A stretch of 64,000 bases of DNA from Microvirga splendida (GTDB lineage: Bacteria; Pseudomonadota; Alphaproteobacteria; Rhizobiales; Beijerinckiaceae): NCBI RefSeq assembly GCF_016427565.1, contig NZ_JAELXT010000008.1, positions 1 to 64,000 on the forward strand. Direction: 5' to 3'. Every line of letters begins with the position of its first letter. Positions within the stretch are counted from its first letter, which is position 1. Below the pieces are notes generated by a model. The model was not told the origin of the DNA, ran no database searches, and saw only the letters and a list, made by a program, of their open reading frames with translations. Made by a program: the position numbers and the translations under genes. Shown piece by piece: positions 18,861 to 28,655 of this stretch.

Positions 18861-18874
18861 CCGGGAATGCCGAG

Positions 18875-19525
18875 CTAGTCGAGCTTCTCGGCCAAGAGCC
18901 CTTCGACGAAATCCGAGAGGCCGACGAGGCGGTCGCGCTTGAGGCGCTCGGCGGCCTGAATGGCCTTCAGGCTCTGGAAGGAGCGGTCGAGGTCCTCGTT
19001 GACGATGACGTAATCGTACTCGACCCAGCGTTCCATCTCGACGCGGGCATTGGCAAGGCGCTTGGCGATGACCTCGGGCGCGTCCTCCGCCCGGCGCTCG
19101 AGGCGCGCCTTCAGCTCCCTGAAGCTCGGAGGCAGCACAAAGACGGTCACCACGTCGTCGGGAAGCTTCTGCCGCACCTGACGGGTGCCCTGGTAGTCGA
19201 TGTCGAAAACCATGTCCTGGCCGGCTGCCAGGGTCTTCTCCACGGGCTTGCGCGGCGTGCCGTAGAAATTGCCATGCACCTCGGCCCATTCCAGGAGTTC
19301 GTCGCGATCACGCATCGCCTTGAACTCTTCCACGTCGATGAAGTGATAGTGCTTGCCCTCGATTTCGGAGGGGCGCTTGGGACGTGTGGTGACGGAGACC
19401 GACAGGACGCCGGCCCGCTCCTCGACAAGGCTGCGGGTGAGCGTGGTTTTGCCGGCACCCGATGGCGACGACAGGATGAGGATCAGGCCGCGACGGCCGA
19501 CCGGCGACTTCGGATCTTGGCTCAC
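18875..19525 (-). CDS. gmk: Guanylate kinase
   Basis: A 216-residue kinase converting GMP to GDP. The P-loop is [15 protein letters not shown] (near residue 19); the GMP-binding region shows [19 protein letters not shown] and GNFYGTPR, and the lid is [17 protein letters not shown]. It starts 4 bp after the yicC-like stop and is likely in the same transcript, an order conserved in Rhizobiales. Confidence 0.95.
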   Translation of the reverse strand: MSQDPKSPVGRRGLILILSSPSGAGKTTLTRSLVEERAGVLSVSVTTRPKRPSEIEGKHYHFIDVEEFKAMRDRDELLEWAEVHGNFYGTPRKPVEKTLAAGQDMVFDIDYQGTRQVRQKLPDDVVTVFVLPPSFRELKARLERRAEDAPEVIAKRLANARVEMERWVEYDYVIVNEDLDRSFQSLKAIQAAERLKRDRLVGLSDFVEGLLAEKLD

Positions 19526-19529
19526 CGCA

Positions 19530-20417
19530 TCACTCCACGTTCTGAACCTGCTCGCGGAATTGCTCGATCACGGCCTTCAGTTCAAGGCCGATCCGCGACA
19601 GGGAGACATCATTGGCTTTCGCGCACAGGGTATTCGCCTCACGGCCGAATTCCTGCGCCAGGAAATCAAGACGCCGGCCGACCGGACCGCCCTCCTGCAA
19701 CAGGCCGCGCGCGGCATCCACATGGGCGCGCAGGCGGTCAAGCTCCTCGCGGATATCCGCGCGGGCTGCGATCAGCACCGCCTCCTGATGCAGGCGTGCC
19801 GGATCGAGGGCGTGCTTGCCCTCGAACAGTTCCGCGATCTGAGCCTCCAGCCGGGCGCGGATCGCCTCCGGCTGGCGGGCGGGCGCGGCCTCGGCCTCGT
19901 CGACGAGCCGCGAGATCAGATCGAGCTGCTGCCCGAGGACGGCGGAGAGCGCCTGCCCCTCCTTCAGCCGGGCCGCCTTGAGCGATTCGATCAGCGCGCC
20001 GATACCGGCGCGCAATGCGGCACCAAGCGCCTCATTCTGCCCCGGATCGTCGGCGTCGTCGTCGAGCTCCACCACGCCGCGAACGGCAAGGAGGCCGTCG
20101 AGGGAGGCCGGCTTCACGTTGTCCGGAAGCGACAGGCCATTCAGGGCGGAGAGCAGCGATTGCAGCACATCCTGGTTGACACGCAGCTTAGGGGCGGACG
20201 AGGCCTTGTTCAGGGAGAGGTTGAGCTGGCCCTGGCCGCGGGTGAGCGCCTTGATGATCTGCCCGCGGGCTTCCTCGCCCATGGCGTCGAGCCCGGAGGG
20301 TGTCCGAACCCGCACTTCGAGCCCGCGCCCGTTCACGGTCTTGAGTTCCCAGGCCCATTGATAGGCGCCGGTGACGCCGGCCTCGCGGGCAAAGCCGGTC
20401 ATGCTCGCAATGGACAT
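19530..20417 (-). CDS. YicC/YloC-family endoribonuclease
   Basis: A 295-residue protein with the N-terminal YicC domain ([14 protein letters not shown], then [20 protein letters not shown]) and the C-terminal DUF1732 region ([28 protein letters not shown], with a catalytic-site Glu). E. coli YicC acts on small RNAs and mRNA as an endoribonuclease; its role here is inferred from that. ATG 20417 begins the conserved domain directly; an in-frame ATG 57 bases upstream lies inside the mltG terminator and is unlikely. Confidence 0.88.
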   Translation of the reverse strand: MSIASMTGFAREAGVTGAYQWAWELKTVNGRGLEVRVRTPSGLDAMGEEARGQIIKALTRGQGQLNLSLNKASSAPKLRVNQDVLQSLLSALNGLSLPDNVKPASLDGLLAVRGVVELDDDADDPGQNEALGAALRAGIGALIESLKAARLKEGQALSAVLGQQLDLISRLVDEAEAAPARQPEAIRARLEAQIAELFEGKHALDPARLHQEAVLIAARADIREELDRLRAHVDAARGLLQEGGPVGRRLDFLAQEFGREANTLCAKANDVSLSRIGLELKAVIEQFREQVQNVE

Positions 20418-20439
20418 GCGTGAAACCTCGAACGGAATG

Positions 20440-20470
20440 AAAAATCGGCGCGACCATAATGCGCGCCGAT
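20440..20470 (-). terminator. Terminator after mltG
   Basis: On the minus strand a 9-bp stem, ATCGGCGCG and CGCGCCGAT, around a 9-base loop runs into TTTTT. It lies between the mltG stop (20512) and the yicC-like start (20417), so part of the transcription from fabF/mltG should end here and yicC-gmk may have their own promoter. Confidence 0.75.
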
Positions 20471-20511
20471 CCAAGAGTCGATTGCACGGAACGGGGATTT
20501 CTCCCCGTCCC

Positions 20512-21873
20512 TCATGGCTGCTGGAGGGCCGGAACGTTCTTCGGGTTGCTCAGGTCGAAGCTCTTGTTCTTGAGCGGATCCTTGTCGGTTCCCTCGCTGG
20601 CATCGAAGCCGCGTCCCGGGCGTCCGCCTGCAGCCGGCAGGGCGCTCGCCGTGCCGCGCAGCGCGGGTGCCGCGCCGGGCTGCAGGCTCGTCTGGTCGCC
20701 GTCGGGGGCCACGCGATCCACATCGGCGTCAGGCGCCGGGCGGCTCTTCTCGATCTGCCGCCAGCGGGCCACGTTGCGCTGATGCTGCTCATAGGTCTCG
20801 GCGAAGGCGTGACCGCCGGAGCCGTCGGCCACGAAGTAGAGGTCCTTGGTCCTGGACGGATTGGCCACCGCTTCGAGCGCAGCCCGGCCCGGGTTGGCGA
20901 TGGGCCCCGGGGGCAGGCCTTCGATCACATAGGTGTTGTAGGGCGTCGCAGCCTGGATCTCGCTGCGCAGGATGCCGCGGCCCAGGGTGCCCTTTCCGCC
21001 CACGAGCCCGTAGACGATGGTAGGATCGGACTGGAGCTTCATGCGCTTCATCAGGCGATTGATGAAGACGCCTGCGACCCGCGTGCGCTCGTCGGCCCGG
21101 CCCGTCTCCTTCTCCACGATGGAGGCAAGGATCACGAGTTCCTGCGGCGACTTGATCGGCAGTTCGGGCGAGCGGCGCTGCCAGATCTGCTCGATCGCCT
21201 GGCGCTGGGCCGTCTGCATGGTGTTGATGATCTGTTGGCGCGTGGTGCCGCGCTCGAACTTGTAGGTATCGGGCAGGAGCGAGCCTTCCCGCGGGGTCTC
21301 GGCGACGTCGCCGGCAAGGATCTCGTGCTCATAGAGGCGGGACAGGATCTGCTCGCTGGTGAGCCCCTCCGGAATCGTGACGGAGTGCAGGATGGCCCGG
21401 CCCTGGATCAGGGTGTCGATGGCCTCCTCGACGCTGGTCCCCGCCTTGAACTGGAACTCGCCGGCCTTGAGCTGCCCGCGCTGGCGATTCATGTAGGCAT
21501 AGGTCTGGAACAGCAGAGGCTGCTCGATCACACCCTCCTGCTTGAGGATCTGGGCGATCTCGCCCGTGCCGGTGTTGCGGGGGATCACCACGACCTTGTC
21601 GCTCTGCAGCGGCCCGTCGGCGGTCACCTCCTGCTGCAGCATGGAGAAGCCGAAGATGCCGGCAATCGCCACGGCCACGAGCAGGGTCAGCAGCCCGCTG
21701 AGCAGGGACAGCATGCCCCTGCGGCGGCGGCGGAGCCTCGGCGGCGGCGGGGGAGCCATCGACGGCTTGATGGCCTCGCTCGGGGACCGGGGCGCCAGGC
21801 GGGGCTGTGACGATCCGTTCTCGGAATCGTCCACGGGAGCAAGAAGGATCTTTTTCTTTCGTCCGAACATCAC
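20512..21873 (-). CDS. mltG: Endolytic murein transglycosylase MltG
   Basis: A 453-residue YceG-family enzyme that cuts nascent glycan strands and helps set their length. A basic, Pro-rich cytoplasmic N-terminus is followed by one membrane helix (about residues 54-77). The catalytic region is LVILASIVEKETGRADE (Glu near 255), with SDPTIVYG and YNTYVIEGLPPGPIANPG downstream. The last 80 residues are an extra Pro/Ala/Asp-rich tail. It follows fabF by 90 bp, as in many Proteobacteria. Confidence 0.93.
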   Translation of the reverse strand: MMFGRKKKILLAPVDDSENGSSQPRLAPRSPSEAIKPSMAPPPPPRLRRRRRGMLSLLSGLLTLLVAVAIAGIFGFSMLQQEVTADGPLQSDKVVVIPRNTGTGEIAQILKQEGVIEQPLLFQTYAYMNRQRGQLKAGEFQFKAGTSVEEAIDTLIQGRAILHSVTIPEGLTSEQILSRLYEHEILAGDVAETPREGSLLPDTYKFERGTTRQQIINTMQTAQRQAIEQIWQRRSPELPIKSPQELVILASIVEKETGRADERTRVAGVFINRLMKRMKLQSDPTIVYGLVGGKGTLGRGILRSEIQAATPYNTYVIEGLPPGPIANPGRAALEAVANPSRTKDLYFVADGSGGHAFAETYEQHQRNVARWRQIEKSRPAPDADVDRVAPDGDQTSLQPGAAPALRGTASALPAAGGRPGRGFDASEGTDKDPLKNKSFDLSNPKNVPALQQP

Positions 21874-21963
21874 GCCGCTTTTCTGGTATCGGCCGGCGGT
21901 CCTGCCGGTCCGCCGACACCCTAGCAGGGATTATGGCGAAAAGCCGTAACAGGCCCGCCGTTA

Positions 21964-23226
21964 TCAGGATACGCGACGAAGAATGAGCGAAGCGTTTGTT
22001 CCGCCAAACCCGAAGGAGTTCGACAGGGCCACATTGACCTCTTTGCGCTTGGCCTGCTTCGGCACGAGGTCGATGGCCGTCTCCACCGACGGATTGTCGA
22101 GATTGATGGTCGGCGGAATGATGCCGTCCCGGATGGCCAGGATCGAGAAGATCGCCTCGGCGGCGCCGGCGGCGCCGAGAAGGTGACCGATCGCCGACTT
22201 GGTGGAGGACATGGAGAGCTTGCCCGCCGCATTGCCCATGATCCGCTCGACCGCCTTCAGCTCCAGCTCGTCGCCCAGCGGCGTCGAGGTGCCGTGGGCG
22301 TTGACGTAGTCGATCTCGGACACGTCGATGGCAGCCCGCTTGAGGGCGGCCGCCATGCAGCGATAGGCGCCGTCGCCGTCTTCCGAGGGCGAGGTGATGT
22401 GATAGGCATCGCCCGACAGGCCGTAGCCGATGACCTCGGCATAGATCTTGGCGCCGCGCGCCTTGGCGTGCTCGTATTCCTCCAGCACCACGATGCCGGC
22501 GCCCTCGCCCATGACGAAGCCGTCACGGTCCTTGTCGTAGGGGCGCGAGGCGCGGGTCGGGTCGTCGTTGAAATTGGTGGACAGGGCCCGGCAGGCGGCG
22601 AAGCCTGCGATGGACAGGCGGTTGATCGGCGATTCCGCGCCGCCGGCCACCATCACGTCCGCATCGCCCAGGGCGATGAGCCGCGCGGCGTCGCCGATGG
22701 CATGGGAGCCCGTGGAGCAGGCGGTCACCACCGCATGGTTGGGGCCCTTCAGGCCGTGCTCGATGGACACGTAGCCGCCGGCGAGGTTGATGAGGCGTCC
22801 CGGAATGAAGAAGGGCGAGATGCGGCGCGGGCCGCGCTCGATCAGGGTGGCGGAGGCCTCATAGATGCCCCCGATGCCGCCGATGCCGGAGCCGATCAGC
22901 ACGCCGGTCGCGCACTGCTCCTCGTAGGTCTTGGGCTCCCAGCCGGAATCGCGCAGGGCCATCGTGGATGCCGCCATGGCATAGACGATGAAGGGGTCGA
23001 CCTTGCGCTGCTCCTTCGGCTCCATCCACTCGTCGGCGTTGAAGGTGCCGTCGGTGCCGTCGCCGCGCGGGATCTGGCAGGCGATCTGGCAGGCCAGGTC
23101 GTCGACCTGGAAATCCGTGATCCTGCCGGCGCCGCTCTGCCCCTCGACGAGGCGTGACCATGTGGCATCGACCCCGCTTCCCAGCGGAGTGACCATGCCA
23201 AGACCTGTAACAACTACCCGGCGCAT
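21964..23226 (-). CDS. fabF: 3-oxoacyl-ACP synthase II
   Basis: A 420-residue condensing enzyme that extends acyl-ACP with malonyl-ACP and controls the amount of cis-vaccenate with temperature in E. coli. The catalytic triad is Cys in TACSTGSHAIGD, His in NAHGTSTPLGD and His in SAIGHLLGAAGA; GFGGTNASLI is the C-terminal motif. It opens with MRRVVVTGLGMVTPLGSGV. It follows acpP across a terminator hairpin. Confidence 0.95.
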   Translation of the reverse strand: MRRVVVTGLGMVTPLGSGVDATWSRLVEGQSGAGRITDFQVDDLACQIACQIPRGDGTDGTFNADEWMEPKEQRKVDPFIVYAMAASTMALRDSGWEPKTYEEQCATGVLIGSGIGGIGGIYEASATLIERGPRRISPFFIPGRLINLAGGYVSIEHGLKGPNHAVVTACSTGSHAIGDAARLIALGDADVMVAGGAESPINRLSIAGFAACRALSTNFNDDPTRASRPYDKDRDGFVMGEGAGIVVLEEYEHAKARGAKIYAEVIGYGLSGDAYHITSPSEDGDGAYRCMAAALKRAAIDVSEIDYVNAHGTSTPLGDELELKAVERIMGNAAGKLSMSSTKSAIGHLLGAAGAAEAIFSILAIRDGIIPPTINLDNPSVETAIDLVPKQAKRKEVNVALSNSFGFGGTNASLILRRVS

Positions 23227-23252
23227 GAATTCCTGCCCTATCGATTGATAAA

Positions 23253-23283
23253 ATTAGGGCGTCGGATGAATCACCCGACGCCC
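23253..23283 (-). terminator. Terminator/attenuator after acpP
   Basis: On the minus strand a 9-bp GGGCGTCGG/CCGACGCCC stem with a 9-base loop runs into TAATTTTAT. It lies 10 bp after the acpP stop and before fabF, so it should give an abundant short acpP transcript with partial read-through to fabF. Confidence 0.75.
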
Positions 23284-23292
23284 CTTCAGCGC

Positions 23293-23529
23293 TTAGGCTG
23301 CGTTCTTCTCGAGGAAGCGGATGGCGTCGCCGACCGTCACGATGGTCTCAGCCGCGTCGTCCGGGATCTCGACGTTGAATTCTTCCTCGAACGCCATCAC
23401 CAGCTCGACCGTATCAAGGCTGTCGGCGCCCAGGTCGTCGATGAAGTTCGCGTTCTCGACCACCTTGTCGGCTTCGACGCCGAGGTGCTCGACAACAATC
23501 TTCTTCACGCGATCAGCGACGTCACTCAT
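23293..23529 (-). CDS. acpP: Acyl carrier protein
   Basis: A 78-residue acidic carrier protein. Ser in [11 protein letters not shown] (near residue 37) receives the 4'-phosphopantetheine arm. Length and sequence ([20 protein letters not shown]) are those of housekeeping AcpP. An untranslated stretch of 236 bp separates it from fabG, room for the strong promoter expected. A terminator follows at 23253. Confidence 0.96.
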   Translation of the reverse strand: MSDVADRVKKIVVEHLGVEADKVVENANFIDDLGADSLDTVELVMAFEEEFNVEIPDDAAETIVTVGDAIRFLEKNAA

Positions 23530-23765
23530 CGTTTTTTCCTCAGTGGCTGCCGCCTCAGGAATCGGGCGGATTAAGAAATCAATTTTTAGATCAGCTGCTC
23601 AGCTGACAACGCTGAAACGGCTACCCTGCGCCGTGCAAAGCCGCATTTTTGAGCGCCGGTCAACCCCTTTGACCTGATCGGGATCATGCTTAACACAAGC
23701 TTATCCTGTCTGGCGAGAGGGTGCCGGCACCTGCAAACAGATTCCGGAAACGGGCATAAGTTCCT

Positions 23766-24503
23766 TTAGAACATAGCCATTCCGCCGTTCACGTGCAGGG
23801 TCTGACCCGTCACGTAGGCGGCTTCCTGGGATGCGAGATAAACCACGGAGGACGCGATTTCGTCTCCCTGGCCCAGGCGCCCCATGGGGATCGTGCCCAG
23901 GATTCCCTCACGCTGCTTCTCGTTGAGCACGTCGGTCATGGGCGACTCGATGAAGCCCGGAGCAACGCAGTTCACCGTGATGTTGCGGCTGGCGACCTCG
24001 GCGGCAAGCGCCTTGGTCATGCCGATGAGGCCGGCCTTGGAGGCGGCATAGTTGCCCTGCCCCGGATTGCCCGTGGAGCCCACCACGGAGCCGATATTGA
24101 CGATACGGCCGTAGCGGCGGCGCATCATGTTCTTCACGGCGGCCCGGGAAAGGCGGAAGGAGGCGGTCAGGTTCACGGCGATCACCGTGTCCCACTCCTC
24201 GTCCTTCATGCGCATGAACAGGTTGTCCTTGGTCACCCCGGCGTTGTTGACCAGGATGTCGAGCCCTTCCATGGCAGCCTCAGCTGCCGGAACGAGAGCC
24301 TCCACCGAATCCTTGTCGGACAGGTTCGCCTCGACCACATGGACCCGCTCGCCCAGGGAGGAGGCCAGTTCGTCGAGAGCGGCGCGGCGGGTTCCCGACA
24401 GGGTCACGGTGGCGCCCTGCGCATGAAGGGCGCGGGCGATGGCGCCGCCGATGCCGCCCGTGGCGCCGGTGACGAGAGCCTTGCGGCCGGTGAGATCGAA
24501 CAT
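23766..24503 (-). CDS. fabG: 3-oxoacyl-ACP reductase
   Basis: A 245-residue SDR enzyme that reduces 3-oxoacyl-ACP with NADPH. The cofactor motif is TGATGGIG (residues 12-19), NNAGVTKDN and the catalytic Tyr-Lys pair in NYAASKAG follow, and the typical tail is GQTLHVNGGMAMF. GAGGAAC precedes the ATG at 24503. It lies 12 bp after fabD, in the order fabD-fabG-acpP-fabF. Confidence 0.95.
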   Translation of the reverse strand: MFDLTGRKALVTGATGGIGGAIARALHAQGATVTLSGTRRAALDELASSLGERVHVVEANLSDKDSVEALVPAAEAAMEGLDILVNNAGVTKDNLFMRMKDEEWDTVIAVNLTASFRLSRAAVKNMMRRRYGRIVNIGSVVGSTGNPGQGNYAASKAGLIGMTKALAAEVASRNITVNCVAPGFIESPMTDVLNEKQREGILGTIPMGRLGQGDEIASSVVYLASQEAAYVTGQTLHVNGGMAMF

Positions 24504-24515
24504 GCGGGGTTCCTC

Positions 24516-25463
24516 TTATCCGTTCAGGGATGCCTTGAAGGCGGCGATATCCTCAGGTCCGCCGATGGCGGCGGACGAAGCCCCCGAGGCGATGCGCTTC
24601 ACGAGGCCGGTCAGCACCTTGCCGGAGCCGACCTCATAGAAGGCATCGACGCCCTGGGAGGCCATGAAGGCCACGCTTTCGCGCCAGCGCACGGTGCCGG
24701 TGACCTGACGGACCAGGGCATCGCGGATGGCCGCCGGGTCCGTGATGGGAGCAGCCTCCACGTTGGCCACGACGGGAACGACGGGGGCATTCACGGTCAC
24801 CCGGTCCAGGGCCTCCCGCATGGCATCGGCCGCCGGCTGCATGAGGGCACAATGGAAGGGGGCGGACACGGCCAGCATCACGGCGCGCTTGGCGCCCTTG
24901 GTCTGGGCAATGGTCACGGCCCGCTCGACGGCCGCCTTATGGCCGGAGACCACCACCTGGGCGCCGCCATTGTCGTTGGCCGCATCGCAGACCTCGCCTT
25001 GCGCCGCCTCGCGGGCAACCTCGAGGGCTGCGTCGTATTCCAGGCCCAGAAGCGCCGCCATGGCGCCCTGCCCCACGGGAACGGCATTCTGCATGGCGTT
25101 GCCGCGGATCCTGAGAAGCCGGGCCGTATCGGAAATGGAGAGGCTGCCGGCAGCCGCGAGAGCCGAATATTCGCCCAGCGAATGACCGGCCACGAAGGCG
25201 GCATGCCGCTTCAGATCGAGACCGGCCTCGGCCTCCAGCACCCGGATCGCCGCCAAGCTCACGGCCATGAGGGCCGGCTGGGTGTTGGCCGTGAGGGTCA
25301 GTTCCTCGGCAGGCCCCTCCCACATGAGGGTGGAGAGCTTCTGGGACAGAGCCTCATCCACCTCGTCGAAGACAGCCTTGGCTTGCGGGAAGGCCTCGGC
25401 CAGGGCCTTGCCCATTCCGACCGTCTGGCTTCCCTGTCCGGGAAAAATGAATGCGCGCGTCAT
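24516..25463 (-). CDS. fabD: Malonyl-CoA:ACP transacylase
   Basis: A 315-residue enzyme that loads malonate onto ACP. Motifs are FIFPGQGSQTVGMG at the start, the nucleophile in AGHSLGEYSALA (Ser near 92), a substrate-binding Arg in RGNAMQ and the catalytic His in SAPFHCALM (near 202). ATG 25463 begins the conserved domain (MTRAFIFPGQG); an in-frame ATG 51 bases upstream would add a non-conserved leader. Confidence 0.95.
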   Translation of the reverse strand: MTRAFIFPGQGSQTVGMGKALAEAFPQAKAVFDEVDEALSQKLSTLMWEGPAEELTLTANTQPALMAVSLAAIRVLEAEAGLDLKRHAAFVAGHSLGEYSALAAAGSLSISDTARLLRIRGNAMQNAVPVGQGAMAALLGLEYDAALEVAREAAQGEVCDAANDNGGAQVVVSGHKAAVERAVTIAQTKGAKRAVMLAVSAPFHCALMQPAADAMREALDRVTVNAPVVPVVANVEAAPITDPAAIRDALVRQVTGTVRWRESVAFMASQGVDAFYEVGSGKVLTGLVKRIASGASSAAIGGPEDIAAFKASLNG

Positions 25464-25894
25464 CAGGAACGGAACCCTCAGTTCAACGAATCCGCGCGGG
25501 ACTCGCACCCGCAAGGCAAGGAGTCAAGGCGAAGCGCGCGCTGCCCCGCACTTGAGCTGTGATCAGATGAGGCGCCTCCAGCCCCGCAGCATCTGCCGGT
25601 TGACCGGAGGCCGTTGCAGGCTGAAACGCCTCAGGACGGCGTCCAGGGCGTGACCGAAACTTCGAAGAACGGATCTCAAGGCTCCCAAAGACCGACCCTC
25701 CCCAGGCTTGCCCTCCTCAGGCTTGGCCTTGGGAAACACTACCTAGGCCGGGGTACCTCCGCCGTGCGCCCTCGCACCTGCCCCCTCGGCTTGGACACAG
25801 GCCCGCCGCGGAACCCATCCCCTTGTTTTCTTGAGACAACCGGTGTATCCGGTCCCCCTTCCGATATTTCTTGAACCTGAAGAAGGAGCCCCGC
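25464..25894. other. Intergenic region between divergent fabD and rpoZ
   Basis: About 430 bp with no supported gene. It should hold the promoters of fabD (minus) and rpoZ (plus). I see a tandem of similar 12-base words near 25702-25726 (CAGGCTTGCCCT, CAGGCTTGGCCT), no clear hairpin and no tRNA. AAGGAG lies just before the rpoZ ATG. Confidence 0.4.
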
Positions 25895-26302
25895 ATGGCT
25901 CGCGTGACCGTCGAAGACTGCATCGACAAGGTCGACAACCGGTTTGAGCTCGTGCTGCTGGCCAGCCACCGGGCCCGCCTCATCTCGTCGGGCTCGCCGC
26001 TGACGATCGATCGCGACCGCGACAAGAACCCGGTCGTGGCTCTTCGTGAGATCGCCGACGAGACCATCGCTCCGGACGACCTAAAGGAGCAGCTCATCCA
26101 CTCCATGCAGAAGTATGTCGAGGTGGACGAGCCGGAGGCCGAGGCCGTGCCGATGCTCAGCAACACCGCCGCAGCCCCCTCCACGGGCAGCGACAACGAC
26201 GCGGACGTGCAGTTCGACCGCATGAGCGAGGACGACCTGCTGCGCGGCTTGGAGGGCCTCGTGCCCCCGAGCAACAGCGCGGACGACGACGAGCGCGAGT
26301 AA
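25895..26302 (+). CDS. rpoZ: RNA polymerase omega subunit
   Basis: A 135-residue omega subunit that assists assembly of beta-prime into RNA polymerase and takes part in the ppGpp-binding site in many Proteobacteria. The conserved core is [37 protein letters not shown] and [14 protein letters not shown] (residues 1-70). The tail (90-135) is Asp/Glu/Ser-rich, as in Alphaproteobacteria. ATG 25895 has AAGGAG upstream and begins the core. It is followed by a strong terminator and then by rsh, the usual partner. Confidence 0.95.
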   Translation: MARVTVEDCIDKVDNRFELVLLASHRARLISSGSPLTIDRDRDKNPVVALREIADETIAPDDLKEQLIHSMQKYVEVDEPEAEAVPMLSNTAAAPSTGSDNDADVQFDRMSEDDLLRGLEGLVPPSNSADDDERE

Positions 26303-26323
26303 GCGTCACCAAGCCTTTCGAGA

Positions 26324-26349
26324 AGCCCGGCCCTGCGCCGGGCTTTTTC
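26324..26349 (+). terminator. Intrinsic terminator after rpoZ
   Basis: AGCCCGG, loop CCCTGCG, CCGGGCT, then TTTTTC. It separates rpoZ from the rsh gene 141 bp downstream. Confidence 0.9.
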
Positions 26350-26489
26350 GTTGGAGGGCTTAACCACGACCCGGCTAGCCTGCCCTGTGGCGAGGTATTC
26401 AGCTTGCGGTCAGAAGACGTTGTACAATATCCTCAATACCTTCCCGATTTTAAGCCAGAGAGACCGGGCCCAAAGGAGATGTCGGCCGC

Positions 26490-28649
26490 ATGATGCGCCA
26501 GTATGAACTCGTCGAGCGGGTCAAGCGCTACAACCCCTCGGCCGACGAGGCGCTTCTCAACCGCGCTTACGTGTATGCCATGATGGCCCACGGCACCCAG
26601 AAGCGCGCTTCCGGCGACCTGTTCTTCGGCCACCCCCTCGAGGTGGCCGCCATCCTGACCGACCTCAAGCTCGACGACGCGACCATCGCGGCGGCGGTCC
26701 TGCACGACACCGTGGAGGACACGCAGGCGACCCTGGAGGAGATCAACAAGACCTTCGGGCCTCAGATCGGCGCCCTCGTCGACGGCCTCACCAAGATCAA
26801 GCGGCTCGACCTCGTCTCGAAGCGGGCCGCTCAAGGGGAGAACTTCCGCAAGCTCCTGCTGGCCGTGGCCGACGACGTGCGCGTGCTTCTGGTCAAGCTC
26901 GCCGACCGCCTGCACAACATGCGGACCCTCCAGTTCATGCCGCCGGAAAAGCGCAAGCGCATCGCCGAGGAGACCCTCGACATCTATGCGCCGCTCGCCG
27001 GGCGCATGGGCATCCAGGAAATGCGCGAGGAACTGGAGGAGCTGTCCTTCCAGAACCTCGACCCGGAAGCCTACGAGGCCATCCGCCGCCACCTGCACGA
27101 GCTCTCGGCCAAGAGCGAGAAGCTGGTCGACGAGATCGAGCGGACCCTGACCACCAAGCTGCGCGCCCAGGGGATCGAGGCGGTGGTGACCGGACGCCAG
27201 AAGCGGCCCTATTCCATCTGGCGCAAGATGGAGCGGAAATCCGTCTCCTTCGAACAGCTCTCCGACATCTTCGCCTTCCGGATCATCGTGAACACCCTCG
27301 ACGAGTGCTACCGGGCGCTCGGCGTGGTCCACACCAGCTGGCCCATGGTGCCGGGCCGCTACAAGGACTACATCTCGACCCCGAAGCAGAACGATTACCG
27401 CTCGATCCACACCACCGTGATCGGCCCCGGCAGCCAGCGCGTGGAACTCCAGATCCGCACCGACGACATGGACGAGGTGGCGGAATACGGCATCGCGGCG
27501 CATGCGCTCTACAAGGAAGGCGTGAACGACAATTCGCGCCTCGCTACGGAGAGCCGCGCCTATCAATGGCTGCGGCGGACCATCGACCTGCTGGCGGAAG
27601 GCGACAACCCGGAGGAGTTTCTGGAGCACACCAAGCTCGAACTCTTCCATGACCAGGTCTTCTGCTTCACCCCGAAGGGCCGCCTCATTGCCCTCCCCCG
27701 GGGCGCGACGCCCATCGACTTCGCCTATGCGGTCCATACGGATGTCGGCAACACGGCGGTCGGCTGCAAGATCAACGGCCGCATGTCGCCGCTGCTGACC
27801 GAGCTGCAGAACGGCGACGAGGTGGAGATCGTGCGCGCCGAAGGGCAGACGCCTCCGGCCGCCTGGGAATCCCTCGTGGTCACCGGCAAGGCCCGCGCCT
27901 CGATTCGCCGCGCCACCCGCGCGGCCGTGCGCCGGCAATATACCGGCCTCGGCCATCAGATCCTGGAGCGCGCCTTCGAGCGGGCCGGCCGCCCCTTCTC
28001 CGACGAGAAGCTGAAAGGCGCCCTTCCCCGCCTGGCGCGAGCCTCCGTCGAGGATGTTCTGGCAGCTGTGGGCCGCGGCGAGATGTTCTCCGGCGACGTG
28101 GTGCGCGCCGTCTACCCCGATTATTTCGAGGAGCGGCGCGACGGCAGGGGCGGACATCCCGACGGCACCGGCAAGAAGAGCCCCGGCGAGCACACGAGCG
28201 GCATTCCGATCCGCGGCCTCAGCACCGACATGCCGATCCACTTCGCACCGGAAGGCGGCGCCGTGCCGGGCGACCGCATCGTCGGCATCATGACCGCCGG
28301 CGAAGGCGTGACGATCTACCCGATCCAGTCTCCCTCCCTGGCGGCCTACGACAATGAGCCTGACCGCTGGATCGACGTGCGCTGGGATCTCGAAGCGGGT
28401 TCGACCCAGCGCTTCCCGGCGCGCATCAAGCTGCAGTCGATCAACGAGCCCGGATCGCTCGCCCAGATCACGCAGGTGATCGCCGATCACGACGGCAACA
28501 TCGACAATGTCTCCATGAAGCGCCGCACGCAGGACTTCACCGACATCACCATCGACCTGACGGTCTGGGACCTGAAGCATCTCAATGCTATCATCGCGGA
28601 ACTGCGCGCCAAGCGCGTGGTGAGCCGCGTCGATCGCGTAACCGGATAA
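26490..28649 (+). CDS. rsh: Bifunctional (p)ppGpp synthetase/hydrolase (RelA/SpoT, Rsh)
   Basis: A 719-residue long RSH protein, the central stringent-response enzyme. The HD hydrolase domain (about residues 20-190) keeps FGHPLEVAAIL and the catalytic HDTVED. The synthetase domain (about 230-345) has GRQKRPYSIWRKM, PGRYKDYISTPK and NDYRSIHTTVIG. A TGS domain (about 395-455; DQVFCFTPKGRLIALPRGAT) and a C-terminal ACT domain (about 645-715) follow. Intact HD and synthetase motifs suggest both activities. AAAGGAGAT lies upstream; ATG 26490 and 26493 are both possible. The stop is 6 bp before the next gene. Confidence 0.94.
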   Translation: MMRQYELVERVKRYNPSADEALLNRAYVYAMMAHGTQKRASGDLFFGHPLEVAAILTDLKLDDATIAAAVLHDTVEDTQATLEEINKTFGPQIGALVDGLTKIKRLDLVSKRAAQGENFRKLLLAVADDVRVLLVKLADRLHNMRTLQFMPPEKRKRIAEETLDIYAPLAGRMGIQEMREELEELSFQNLDPEAYEAIRRHLHELSAKSEKLVDEIERTLTTKLRAQGIEAVVTGRQKRPYSIWRKMERKSVSFEQLSDIFAFRIIVNTLDECYRALGVVHTSWPMVPGRYKDYISTPKQNDYRSIHTTVIGPGSQRVELQIRTDDMDEVAEYGIAAHALYKEGVNDNSRLATESRAYQWLRRTIDLLAEGDNPEEFLEHTKLELFHDQVFCFTPKGRLIALPRGATPIDFAYAVHTDVGNTAVGCKINGRMSPLLTELQNGDEVEIVRAEGQTPPAAWESLVVTGKARASIRRATRAAVRRQYTGLGHQILERAFERAGRPFSDEKLKGALPRLARASVEDVLAAVGRGEMFSGDVVRAVYPDYFEERRDGRGGHPDGTGKKSPGEHTSGIPIRGLSTDMPIHFAPEGGAVPGDRIVGIMTAGEGVTIYPIQSPSLAAYDNEPDRWIDVRWDLEAGSTQRFPARIKLQSINEPGSLAQITQVIADHDGNIDNVSMKRRTQDFTDITIDLTVWDLKHLNAIIAELRAKRVVSRVDRVTG

Positions 28650-28655
28650 GACCCC

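Noticed and set aside
25614-25874. Open frame upstream of rpoZ
   Set aside because: No ribosome site or conserved sequence; composition looks like non-coding DNA.
26433-28580. A 715-residue antisense open frame over rsh
   Set aside because: Shadow; rsh has all catalytic motifs.
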